A DNA stretch of 29,532 nucleotides from JAOPZW01 sp036555665 (GTDB lineage: Bacteria; Actinomycetota; Thermoleophilia; Solirubrobacterales; Solirubrobacteraceae): NCBI GenBank assembly GCA_036555665.1, contig DATBKW010000192.1:1-29532 (forward strand), written 5' to 3'. Position numbers and translations under genes: made by a program. Below are positions 6,748-13,779 of this stretch, one piece after another. Numbering within the stretch: the stretch's first letter is position 1; each line of letters begins with the position of its first letter. Below the pieces are notes generated by a model. That model made no database searches, was not told the DNA's origin, and saw nothing but the letters and a program-made list of their open reading frames with translations.

Positions 6748-8303
6748 GCGACGCCGCGCGCTCCGGGCTGAGCCGCTTCACCGTCATGCAGTGGTTCGGC
6801 ACCGCGATGGCCGCGCTCGCAGTCGTCGCGGTGGCCGGCACCGCCATCGCGCTTGTCGCGCTCAAGCGCAACTCCGACGCGCGGTCGCGCGTCGTCGACC
6901 GCGTCGATCCCGCGCTGGACGCGACGTTGCGCCTGCAGGCGGCGCTGCTCGACGAGGAGACGGGCGTGCGCGGCTACGTGCTCACGGGGCGTGAGCCGTT
7001 CCTCGCGCCCTACACGAACGGCACGCGCATCGAGCGCGCCGCCTTCGCCGACCTCGACCGGCTCGCCGCGCGGGCCGGCGGCACACGCCTTCGCCGCGAT
7101 CTGGACAGGGTTCGCGCCAACGCGGGCGCATGGCGCCAGGACTACGCCGACGTCGCCGTCGCGGCACTGCGACGGGGCGACCGCGGCGCGGTGAACGACG
7201 CGCTCGACGCCATGGGCAAGAGCCGCTTCGACGCGGTCCGCGCATCGCTCGGCGCGCTCAACGCCAACCTCGCCGCCGAGCGCCGCGAGGCGCGCGCGGA
7301 CCTGATGTCGGCGGCCCAGCTCGTCCTCGTGGGGGTGGTGATCGCCGGGGTGATCCTCGTCCTGGCCCTGATCGGGGCCACGCTCGGGTTGCGCCGCGTC
7401 GTCGTCCAGCCGGTGACCTCACTGGCGCGCGACGTCCGCGGGGTGGCCGCGGGCGCCTTCGACCAGCGCCTGGCGGTCGACGGCCCCCGCGAGATCGCCG
7501 ACCTCGGCGGCGACGTCGACGCCATGCGCCGGCGCATCCTGCGCGAGGTGGCCGCGCTCGCCGACGCCCGCGACGAGCTGGCGACCCGCGCCCAGGAGCT
7601 GCAGAGCTCCAACGCCGAGCTCGAGCAGTTCGCCTACGTCGCCTCGCACGACCTCCAGGAGCCGCTGCGCAAGGTGGCGTCGTTCTGCCAGATGCTCGAG
7701 CGCCGCTACCACGATCAGCTCGACGATCGCGGCCGCGAGTACATCGCCTACGCCGTCGACGGCGCCAAGCGCATGCAGGACCTGATCAACGACCTGCTGG
7801 CGTTCTCGCGGGTCGGCCGCCTGGCGGCCGAGCAGGACGACGTCGACCTCGGCGCGCTCGTGGAGGGCGTGCGCCGCGAGCTCGCCGAGGCGATCGACGA
7901 GACCGGGGCCCGCATCGAGGTGGGCACGCTGCCCGTCGTCCGCGCCGATCCGTCGCTGCTGTCGGTGGTCTTCCGCAACCTGATCGGCAACGCGATCAAG
8001 TTCCACGGCGACGATCCGCCGCACGTCGCCGTCTCTGCGCGGCGCGACGGCGAGAGCTGGGAGTTCACCGTCGCCGACAACGGCATCGGCATCGAGCCCG
8101 AGTACGCCGAGCGGATCTTCATCATCTTCCAGCGCCTGCACACGCGCACCGCGTACCCGGGCACCGGCATCGGCCTGGCGATCACGCGCAAGATCGTCGA
8201 GTATCACGGTGGCCGCATCTGGCTCGAGCCGCACGCGGCCGGCGCCGGCGCCACCTTCAGGTTCACCCTGCCCTCGAACGCCCAGGAGGCACCGACCGCA
8301 TGA
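6744..8303 (+). CDS. Membrane sensor histidine kinase (CHASE3-HAMP-HisKA-HATPase)
   Basis: A 519-aa kinase starting at the ATGA overlap with the upstream gene. TM1 lies at about 18-41 and TM2 at about 191-213; between them is a roughly 150-aa extracytoplasmic CHASE3-like domain (LRLQAALLDEETGVRGYVLT is the characteristic beginning). A HAMP linker follows (about 215-270), then HisKA with phosphoacceptor H302 (FAYVASHDLQEPLRKV), and the ATPase with N box FRNLIGNAIKFHGDDPP, G1 DNGIGIEPE and G2 GTGIGLAITRKIV. The SHDLQEPLRKV form is typical of kinases paired with Rcp1-like single-domain regulators, as here. An upstream in-frame extension exists but overlaps the phosphatase gene and is Arg/Pro-rich, so it is rejected. 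Confidence 0.93.
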   Translation: MSDAARSGLSRFTVMQWFGTAMAALAVVAVAGTAIALVALKRNSDARSRVVDRVDPALDATLRLQAALLDEETGVRGYVLTGREPFLAPYTNGTRIERAAFADLDRLAARAGGTRLRRDLDRVRANAGAWRQDYADVAVAALRRGDRGAVNDALDAMGKSRFDAVRASLGALNANLAAERREARADLMSAAQLVLVGVVIAGVILVLALIGATLGLRRVVVQPVTSLARDVRGVAAGAFDQRLAVDGPREIADLGGDVDAMRRRILREVAALADARDELATRAQELQSSNAELEQFAYVASHDLQEPLRKVASFCQMLERRYHDQLDDRGREYIAYAVDGAKRMQDLINDLLAFSRVGRLAAEQDDVDLGALVEGVRRELAEAIDETGARIEVGTLPVVRADPSLLSVVFRNLIGNAIKFHGDDPPHVAVSARRDGESWEFTVADNGIGIEPEYAERIFIIFQRLHTRTAYPGTGIGLAITRKIVEYHGGRIWLEPHAAGAGATFRFTLPSNAQEAPTA

Positions 8304-8743
8304 CCGCTCAGGAAGCCATCGACGTCCTCCTCGTCGAGGACGACCCCGGCGACATCCGGCTCATCCGCGAGGCCTTCGAGGAGAACAAGGTGGCCAACCG
8401 GCTGTCGGTCGTCTCCGACGGCGTGGAGGCGCTGCAGTTCCTGCGCCGCGAGGGCGACTTCGCCGAGGCGCCCAGGCCCGATCTGATCCTGCTTGACCTC
8501 AACCTGCCGCGCAAGGACGGCCGCGAGGTCCTCGCCGAGGTCAAGGCCGACGAGGCCTTGCGCCGCATCCCGGTGGTCGTGCTGACGACCTCCAAGGCCG
8601 AGGAGGACATCGTGCGCTCCTACGACCTGCACGCCAACGCGTACGTCACCAAGCCGGTCGACTACGAGACCTTCATCAGCGTCGTCCACCAGATCGACGA
8701 CTTCTTCGTCAGCGTCGTCAAGCTGCCGACGCGGCTGCCGTGA
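8300..8743 (+). CDS. Single-domain response regulator (Rcp1-like)
   Basis: A 147-aa receiver-only protein, again coupled to the previous gene by ATGA. It shows the acidic pair E13-D14-D15 (LLVEDDPGDIRLI), phosphoacceptor D66 (LILLDLNLPRKDG), T96 (VVVLTTSKAEED) and K118 (NAYVTKPVDY). The VEDDPGDIRL and LNLPRKDGREVL stretches are typical of the Rcp1/CheY-like regulators that accompany SHDLQEPLRKV kinases. It carries no output domain, so it may act as a phosphate shuttle or sink between the kinase and the receiver-phosphatase, or on an unknown protein partner. It ends 1 nt before the stop of the convergent gene. Confidence 0.92.
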   Translation: MTAQEAIDVLLVEDDPGDIRLIREAFEENKVANRLSVVSDGVEALQFLRREGDFAEAPRPDLILLDLNLPRKDGREVLAEVKADEALRRIPVVVLTTSKAEEDIVRSYDLHANAYVTKPVDYETFISVVHQIDDFFVSVVKLPTRLP

Positions 8744-8744
8744 C

Positions 8745-9392
8745 TCAGGCGTGGCCCTCCGGTGCCGGCGCGACGTTCACCGTCGCGGTGTCCGGCGGCA
8801 GGATCGGCGGGCGCTCGGGCGTCATATAGCCCGCGACGAGCGCGCCCAGTGCCGCGACAACGCTCGACACCGTCGCGGCGAGCTCGGGCGACAGGTGAAA
8901 GGCGTCGACGAGCTGCAGCAGGATCGGCACGAAGCTCGCCGCGCCGGCACCCGCGGTCGAGGCGACGACCTTGCGGCGCACGCGCGCGGCCTCGCGCGCG
9001 CGGGCGGCCCGGACGACCTCCTGCTGCACGCGCTCCAGGCGCTCCAGGCGCTCCTCGAGCGCCTTGACCTCGGCGTCGTCGTCCGCGCCGATGGCGATCG
9101 GCTGGTGGCCGTTGGCGCCGGCGTCCATCTGCCCCCATTCGGCGGCGCCGGCGTCGTCGCCGACCAGCTCGTCGGCCGCCTGCTCGTCGGGCACGCCGAT
9201 GTCGGCGGTGCCGGCCTCGGCCACGAACTCCGGGCCGAGGTCGTCGTCGCCGGGCAGGACGGCCACGCCCCCGGCCGCGGTGTCCTCGCCGGCCGCGGCG
9301 TCCTCGCCCGCGAGCAGCTCGTCGGGGTCGAGCGGCACGAACGGCTCGTCGCCGTCGGCTCCCCCGTTGCGGATCTCGTCGTCTGCTGCCAT
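8745..9392 (-). CDS. Holin-like small membrane protein with acidic N-terminus and coiled coil
   Basis: A 215-aa protein in three parts. Residues 1-107 are acidic and low in complexity (Asp, Ala, Gly, Glu). Residues about 108-140 form a charged coiled coil (VKALEERLERLERVQQ) encoded by a short GCGCTCCAG-type repeat near 9031-9060. Residues about 142-190 form two hydrophobic helices (FVPILLQLVDAF and LAATVSSVVAALGALVAGYM) followed by TPERPP, a pattern seen in small actinophage holins. A good Shine-Dalgarno (GAGGGGGA, minus strand 9407-9400) lies 7 nt before ATG 9392. It begins 27 nt after the lysin-like gene, so the two are probably one operon. A holin role is inference from topology and neighbour; the long acidic N-terminus is not usual for holins, and a structural membrane anchor is an alternative. 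Confidence 0.7.
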   Translation of the reverse strand: MAADDEIRNGGADGDEPFVPLDPDELLAGEDAAAGEDTAAGGVAVLPGDDDLGPEFVAEAGTADIGVPDEQAADELVGDDAGAAEWGQMDAGANGHQPIAIGADDDAEVKALEERLERLERVQQEVVRAARAREAARVRRKVVASTAGAGAASFVPILLQLVDAFHLSPELAATVSSVVAALGALVAGYMTPERPPILPPDTATVNVAPAPEGHA

Positions 9393-9419
9393 GCGATGTT
9401 CCCCCTCGGTGTTGCCGGC

Positions 9420-11132
9420 TCAGCGGCCGTAGGGCGGCCGCGCGTAGCCGCGGATCGGCGCGCGCCCGGCCGGGTGGTGGCGGCGAAAGACGCCGTAGCC
9501 CTCCCAGAAGCGGCCGGGGTCGTAGTCCTTGTGCGTGTTGCCCTCGATCGTCTGCACGTTCCCCGCGCCGACCGCCTCGACGATGCCGACGTGGTTGGCG
9601 GCGCCGTTGACCGTGAAGAGGATGAGGTCGCCCGGGCGCGGCGACGTCACCCAGCTCCAGCCGCCCTTGCCCGCCCTGGCGTTGCCCTCGATCGCCGCGC
9701 ACAGCTTCATCCACGGCTCGGTCGGGAAGCCGGCGGCCATCAGGCAGGCGTTGACGAAGTTGCCGCACCACGGGCCGCCCAGCTGCGTCCCGGTGGCGCG
9801 GTTCCAGCGGTCGACGAGCGCGCCGCGGTTGGTCAGCAGCGGGCTCTCGAGCACGCCGACGTGCGTGCGCGCGTAGGCCACCGCAGCCTGCGCCCCGCGG
9901 CCCTGGTGCTGGCGCCGCAGCCGTCCGCGCCACCCGCGGCGGCGCACGGCGCTCGCGACCTCGGCCTGCGAGCGCCGGCTCGGCGCCCGCAGCTTGGTGC
10001 GCAGCTCCGGCGTGATGCCGTGGGCGAGCTCGGTCCCGGAGATCCCCAGCCCGTAGGCGACCTGGCGCGCCGCGCGACGCGTGATCGACCCGTACTCGCC
10101 GTCGACGTCGATGCGCTTGTCGATGTTCCAGCGCGCGAAGCGCTCGTTGAGCAGACGCTGGAACGCGGCCACGTCGGGGCCGCGCATCATCGGCGACTCC
10201 AGGCGGAAAGTGCGGGCCTTGCGCACCGGCCTCGGCGTGGGGCCGGGCGTGGGCGGCGGGTGGGGCCGTGGCTGCGGCTGTGGGCGTGGCCGTGGCCGGT
10301 GGTTGCGCGCCGCCTGCAGCCATGCCTCCCAGGCGCGCGCCCGTGCCAGCACGTCGGCCGCGTAGCGCTGCGCGGCGGGGCCCGAGCCGTTGTAGGCGAC
10401 GACGCCCGGGCGCAGCCCGAGGCGCTTGATGTTGCCGGCGAGGAACTCCAGGCCGACGCGGATGTTGGGGCCGGGCAGCCAGCAGCCGCCGAGGACGTCG
10501 GCGCGGTCCTGCAGGCCGGGGCTCGTCAGCTGCATCGGGCCGACACCCTGGTTGCCCAGGCCGCCGCGGCGGTGGCCGAGGTAGTCGCGGTAGTTGGCGT
10601 GGGTGACGGCGAGCAGGCCGCCGGGCGGGCTCTTGACCGGGTTGCGCACGGGGTCATGGCCGTAGACGTTCTGAAAGCCGGTTTCCTTCTCGACGATCGC
10701 GCAGGCCAGCGCGAGCGGCACGCGCGAGCGCTGGGCCTCGCGCACGAGCTCCTTGGCGTAGCGCCCGCCGTGGGCGCGGATCGCCGCCGACAGGGTGCCG
10801 TTCGCCGGGGCGGGCGCGGGGACGCGCTGCGTGGCGAAGTGGTGGCGCAGGCGCGCCGCGTACGCGGCGCCGTCGGCCTTGGCGCGATCGAGCTCGCCGG
10901 GCGTGCGCTGCTGGGTGGCGCCGACGATGAGGCGGAACGTGCGGATCCTGCGCTGCGGCTGCAGGCCGAGCACGCGGCAGACGCGCTTGAAGGCGAGATC
11001 GGTGTGCGGCCCCCACTCCCCGTCGATCTCCAGGCGTTCTCGCGATCCGAGCGTCTGGAGGTGGGCATTGAGGCTGGACTGCAGATCCGCCACGTACGCG
11101 CGCAGACGCCCCGACTCGTCGAGCTCCCCCAT
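9420..11132 (-). CDS. Lysin-like peptidoglycan hydrolase (PG-binding, transglycosylase-like, PG-binding, CHAP)
   Basis: A 570-aa multidomain protein. Residues about 12-58 form a peptidoglycan-binding-like helix bundle (LQSSLNAH...IDGEWGPHTDLAFK). Residues about 135-270 resemble a lysozyme/transglycosylase domain with a probable catalytic Glu at 148 or 150 (IVEKETGFQNVYGHD), then GNQGVGPMQLTS and VVAYNGSGP. A Pro-rich linker (about 279-302) precedes a second PG-binding unit (about 318-365, IDVDGEYGSITRRAARQ). The C-terminus (about 415-560) is CHAP-like with C456 (GGPWCGNFVNAC), H514 (AANHVGIVEAV) and N532 (IEGNT). No signal peptide is seen, so export by a holin, phage-like structure or another route would be needed. 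ATG 11132 gives a clean first domain; longer frames run Arg/Pro-rich across the next gene. Its holin-like neighbour supports a lysis-module reading. Confidence 0.85.
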   Translation of the reverse strand: MGELDESGRLRAYVADLQSSLNAHLQTLGSRERLEIDGEWGPHTDLAFKRVCRVLGLQPQRRIRTFRLIVGATQQRTPGELDRAKADGAAYAARLRHHFATQRVPAPAPANGTLSAAIRAHGGRYAKELVREAQRSRVPLALACAIVEKETGFQNVYGHDPVRNPVKSPPGGLLAVTHANYRDYLGHRRGGLGNQGVGPMQLTSPGLQDRADVLGGCWLPGPNIRVGLEFLAGNIKRLGLRPGVVAYNGSGPAAQRYAADVLARARAWEAWLQAARNHRPRPRPQPQPRPHPPPTPGPTPRPVRKARTFRLESPMMRGPDVAAFQRLLNERFARWNIDKRIDVDGEYGSITRRAARQVAYGLGISGTELAHGITPELRTKLRAPSRRSQAEVASAVRRRGWRGRLRRQHQGRGAQAAVAYARTHVGVLESPLLTNRGALVDRWNRATGTQLGGPWCGNFVNACLMAAGFPTEPWMKLCAAIEGNARAGKGGWSWVTSPRPGDLILFTVNGAANHVGIVEAVGAGNVQTIEGNTHKDYDPGRFWEGYGVFRRHHPAGRAPIRGYARPPYGR

Positions 11133-11228
11133 GGCGAAATTAGAGTCCTCGCACAGGATCGAGATACCGATCTGCGCAATATGTGGAGGTTTAGGGGCAC
11201 GGTTCGGCAACGCACCGCTGCACGCGCC

Positions 11229-11258
11229 TAGACAAAAGTGAGGCCCGGCTCGTAGGTT
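11229..11258 (+). promoter_or_regulatory. Promoter of the Dyp-peroxidase operon
   Basis: TAGACA (11229-11234), an 18-nt spacer and TAGGTT (11253-11258) lie upstream of GTG 11265, leaving 6 nt and no Shine-Dalgarno. The rest of the 132-nt divergent gap (11133-11264) is locally AT-richer and probably also holds the lysin gene promoter, which I cannot place securely. Confidence 0.5.
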
Positions 11259-11264
11259 CGTCGC

Positions 11265-11858
11265 GTGGCGATCGTCGAGGGTCCACCCGCCGGTCCGATG
11301 ACCGCGACCGGCACCGATCCGCACAACGTCGACGGGCAGGCGATCTGCATCACCGTGTTCAGCGCGGTGAAGGGGTGGGGCAAGCTGTGGCTGCCGGCGG
11401 TCTTCCTCGTGGCGCGGTACCGGCCCGGCGCAACGGGCAAGCTCGCCAAGCTGTCGTTCATCCACTTCGCGCGCTGGACCCTCGTGCGCGAGATCGCCGG
11501 CAAGCGGCTGCGCCATCCCCAGCTCTTCTTCGAGAGCAACTTCAACGGCGGCTGGCAGGAGTACATCGACGCCTTCTCGCACATCCTCACCGGTGGCATG
11601 AAGACCTTCTGGGGCAGCTCGTACGGCTTCCCCGAGCCGCTGCCCACCGGCCCGTTCAAGCGCTACATCCAGCGCCACGAGCTCGTCGCAAGCCACTTCT
11701 ACTCGGCCTATCCGGAGGCCACGACGACGATCGTGCTCAGCGCCCTGGCGCTCGACGGCGAGCTGCGCGCCCTGCGCGAGCGCACGCGCGACGTCGATCC
11801 GGTGACGTTCGCACGCGAGTGGGATGCGTTCCTCGAGAAGGTGCAGGCGGACCTGTGA
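11265..11858 (+). CDS. Dyp-peroxidase-associated protein, paralog 1
   Basis: A 197-aa protein of no named function. The core reads HFARWTLV, then HPQLFFESNFNGGWQEYIDA, FWGSSYGFPEP, FKRYIQRHEL and HFYSAYPEATTTIVLSAL. The same order of motifs recurs in the next gene, so the two are paralogs. I recall this module near, or fused to, large Dyp-type peroxidases in other bacteria, but that is memory and not a search result. No signal peptide, membrane segment or Cys-based metal site is visible. GTG 11265 is placed by the promoter box 6 nt upstream; an internal ATG at codon 12 is an alternative. First gene of a tight three-gene operon. Confidence 0.75.
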   Translation: MAIVEGPPAGPMTATGTDPHNVDGQAICITVFSAVKGWGKLWLPAVFLVARYRPGATGKLAKLSFIHFARWTLVREIAGKRLRHPQLFFESNFNGGWQEYIDAFSHILTGGMKTFWGSSYGFPEPLPTGPFKRYIQRHELVASHFYSAYPEATTTIVLSALALDGELRALRERTRDVDPVTFAREWDAFLEKVQADL

Positions 11859-12397
11859 GCGCCGACGTCTCCGGGCAGGCGTTCGCGCTGACCGTCCTCA
11901 CGCCGATCGCCGACGGCCAGGCGGACGCGCTGCGCGGCTACCTCGAACGCCTGCGCGACGGCGGCTCGCGGGGCCCGCTGGCGCGCCTGCCGCGCACCCA
12001 CTTCGGCCGCTGGGTCATCGTCCCGGGCTTCGTCGCCGACGGCGAGCGCGAGCCCGACCAGCTCACCACGCCGCAGCTGCTCTTCACCGCCTGCTTCGAC
12101 GGCAAGCTCGACAGCTACCTCACCGAGCTCGCGACCGAGCTCGCCGCCGAGGCCGACGAGATCTGGGGCCGCTGCGCCGGCTGCCCGCGGCCCGCGACGG
12201 GCGCCGCGCTCAAGGCGTACCTGATGGCCCACCGGATCAAGACCGGGTTCTTCGTGGCCGCCTACGGCAAGGCCACCGTGCCCGAGGTCCGCGCCGCACT
12301 GGCCCAGCGCGAGCAGCTCATCGCCTTCGCGCGCGAGGCCCAGGAGATGGACGACGCCACGCGCCGCAGCGAGTTCGCGGCGCGCTTCGGGAGCTGA
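11855..12397 (+). CDS. Dyp-peroxidase-associated protein, paralog 2
   Basis: A 180-aa protein whose GTG start overlaps the previous stop (GTGA), indicating coupled translation. It keeps the paralog pattern: THFGRWVIV, TPQLLFTACFDGKLDSYLTE, IWGRCAGCPRP, LKAYLMAHRI and GFFVAAYGKATVPEVRAAL. It differs from its neighbour by a CAGC pair in the WG-x-C-x-G segment and by an insertion after HFGRW. Two diverged copies kept side by side suggest a heterodimer or two related substrates rather than a recent duplication. It ends 2 nt before the Dyp peroxidase gene. Role unknown; a cofactor, substrate-delivery or regulatory subunit for the peroxidase is possible. Confidence 0.75.
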   Translation: MSADVSGQAFALTVLTPIADGQADALRGYLERLRDGGSRGPLARLPRTHFGRWVIVPGFVADGEREPDQLTTPQLLFTACFDGKLDSYLTELATELAAEADEIWGRCAGCPRPATGAALKAYLMAHRIKTGFFVAAYGKATVPEVRAALAQREQLIAFAREAQEMDDATRRSEFAARFGS

Positions 12398-12399
12398 CG

Positions 12400-13779
12400 G
12401 TGGCCGGGCTCGAGCTGACCGACATCCAGGGCGACATCCTGCGCGCCTACGGCAACGCCTACCGCCTGACGACCTACCTCTTCTTCCGCATCGACGACGC
12501 CGACGCCGGCAAGACGTGGCTGCGCTCGGTGCTGCCGCGCGTGACGACCGCCGCGCCGTGGCCCGCGCAGTTCAAGCCCCGCGCGACGCTGAACATCGCG
12601 GTCACCGCGGCCGGGGTGCGCGCGCTCGGCGCCGGCGAGCCCAGGGACCTGGGGTTCTCGTCTGAGTTCTGCGACGGCATGGCGGCCAGCGCCGCGATCC
12701 TCGGCGACGGCGGGCCCAGCGATCCGGGCACGTGGGAGGACGGGCTGCACGATGGGACCCTGCACGTGCTCGCCACGGTCAACGCACTCGGCGACGACGA
12801 GCTGCGCGACGCGCTGGAGGGTCTGCGCGACGACGCGGCGCGGGCCGGCGGCGTCGCCGTCGCCTACGAGCAGCCGGCGCGGATGCTGCCCAACGCGCGT
12901 GAGCACTTCGGCTACGCCGACGGCTTCGCCCAGCCGGCCGTGGCCGGTGTCGACGACGTCGACCGGCGCGTCGGCGGCGGCGTGCTCGAGAAGGGCGCGT
13001 GGCGGCCGCTGGCGCCCGGCGAGTTCATCCTCGGCTACGAGGACGAGGACACGCGGGTCGACCCCGAGCGCAGGTTGCCCAACGCCCCTCGCGATCCGCT
13101 CGGCCGATCGGGCACGTACATGGTCTGGCGCAAACTGCGCCAGGACGTCGCGCTGTTCCGGCGCACGCTGCGCGACGCCGCAGCGCGCTACCGCGACGGC
13201 GACCACGAGAAGCTCGCGGCGAAGGTCGTCGGCCGCTGGCGCAACGGCGCGCCGCTCGTCAACTGGCCCGACGCGCCGCCGCCGGAGCCCTTCGACCCCA
13301 AAAACCCCCACGTCAACGCGTTCGGCTACGCCGAGGACGCGGCGGGCCTGCGCTGCCCGGCCGGGGCCCACATACGCCGCTCCAACCCGCGCGACATCCT
13401 CGGCTTCGAAACGGCGCTGAGCTTCCGCCACCGGATCATCCGCCGCGGCATGCCCTACGGCGACCCGCTGCTGCCCGAGGACGCAACCGATGACGACGGC
13501 GCCGACCGCGGCCTGATCTTCGTGTGCTTCAACGCCAGCATCTCGCGCCAGTTCGAAGGCATCCAGGCCCAGTGGCTCAACGACGGCAACGCTCTGCACC
13601 TCGGCCACGACAGCGACTTCCTGCTCGGCCATCCGCTCGGCACCGGCAAGATGACGATCCCGGGCCGGCCGCCGTTCCTGCTCGGCCCGCAGGCGCCGTT
13701 CGTGACGACGCGCGGCGGCGGCTACTTGTTCGTGCCCGGGCTGCGGGCGCTCGCGACGCTGTCAGACGCCCAGCGCTGA
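12400..13779 (+). CDS. Dyp-type heme peroxidase
   Basis: A 459-aa dye-decolourising peroxidase. Key features are DIQGDILRAYG at the N-terminus, the distal GxxDG motif FGYADGFAQPAV (catalytic D174), LPNAPRDPLGRSGTYMVWRK, and the proximal heme site CPAGAHIRRSNPRD with axial H324 and nearby Arg residues; FEGIQAQWLNDGN and GGGYLFVPGL end the domain. It has no Tat or Sec signal, so it is probably cytoplasmic and resembles the larger C/D-type enzymes rather than exported EfeB. The C-terminus carries no obvious encapsulin-targeting tail and no encapsulin gene is nearby. GTG 12400 follows the paralog stop by 2 nt and gives the family's usual N-terminus. Its last 18 nt overlap the end of the convergent gene. 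Confidence 0.93.
   Translation: MAGLELTDIQGDILRAYGNAYRLTTYLFFRIDDADAGKTWLRSVLPRVTTAAPWPAQFKPRATLNIAVTAAGVRALGAGEPRDLGFSSEFCDGMAASAAILGDGGPSDPGTWEDGLHDGTLHVLATVNALGDDELRDALEGLRDDAARAGGVAVAYEQPARMLPNAREHFGYADGFAQPAVAGVDDVDRRVGGGVLEKGAWRPLAPGEFILGYEDEDTRVDPERRLPNAPRDPLGRSGTYMVWRKLRQDVALFRRTLRDAAARYRDGDHEKLAAKVVGRWRNGAPLVNWPDAPPPEPFDPKNPHVNAFGYAEDAAGLRCPAGAHIRRSNPRDILGFETALSFRHRIIRRGMPYGDPLLPEDATDDDGADRGLIFVCFNASISRQFEGIQAQWLNDGNALHLGHDSDFLLGHPLGTGKMTIPGRPPFLLGPQAPFVTTRGGGYLFVPGLRALATLSDAQR

Noticed and set aside
10230..10310. GTGG-rich repeat tract
   Set aside because: It is the coding sequence of the Pro-rich linker in the lysin-like protein.
8751..11231. 826-aa plus-strand frame opposite the lysin and holin-like genes
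   Set aside because: Composition is typical of a complementary-strand shadow (Arg, Ala, Val, Gly); the minus-strand genes have real domains.
11133..11696. Long N-terminal extension of the lysin-like gene
   Set aside because: It runs antisense across the first Dyp-operon gene and lacks domain character; ATG 11132 gives a complete first domain.
13700..13779. Possible encapsulin-targeting tail on the Dyp peroxidase
   Set aside because: The C-terminus ends a few residues after the fold and has no LSIGSLKG-like motif; no encapsulin gene is present.
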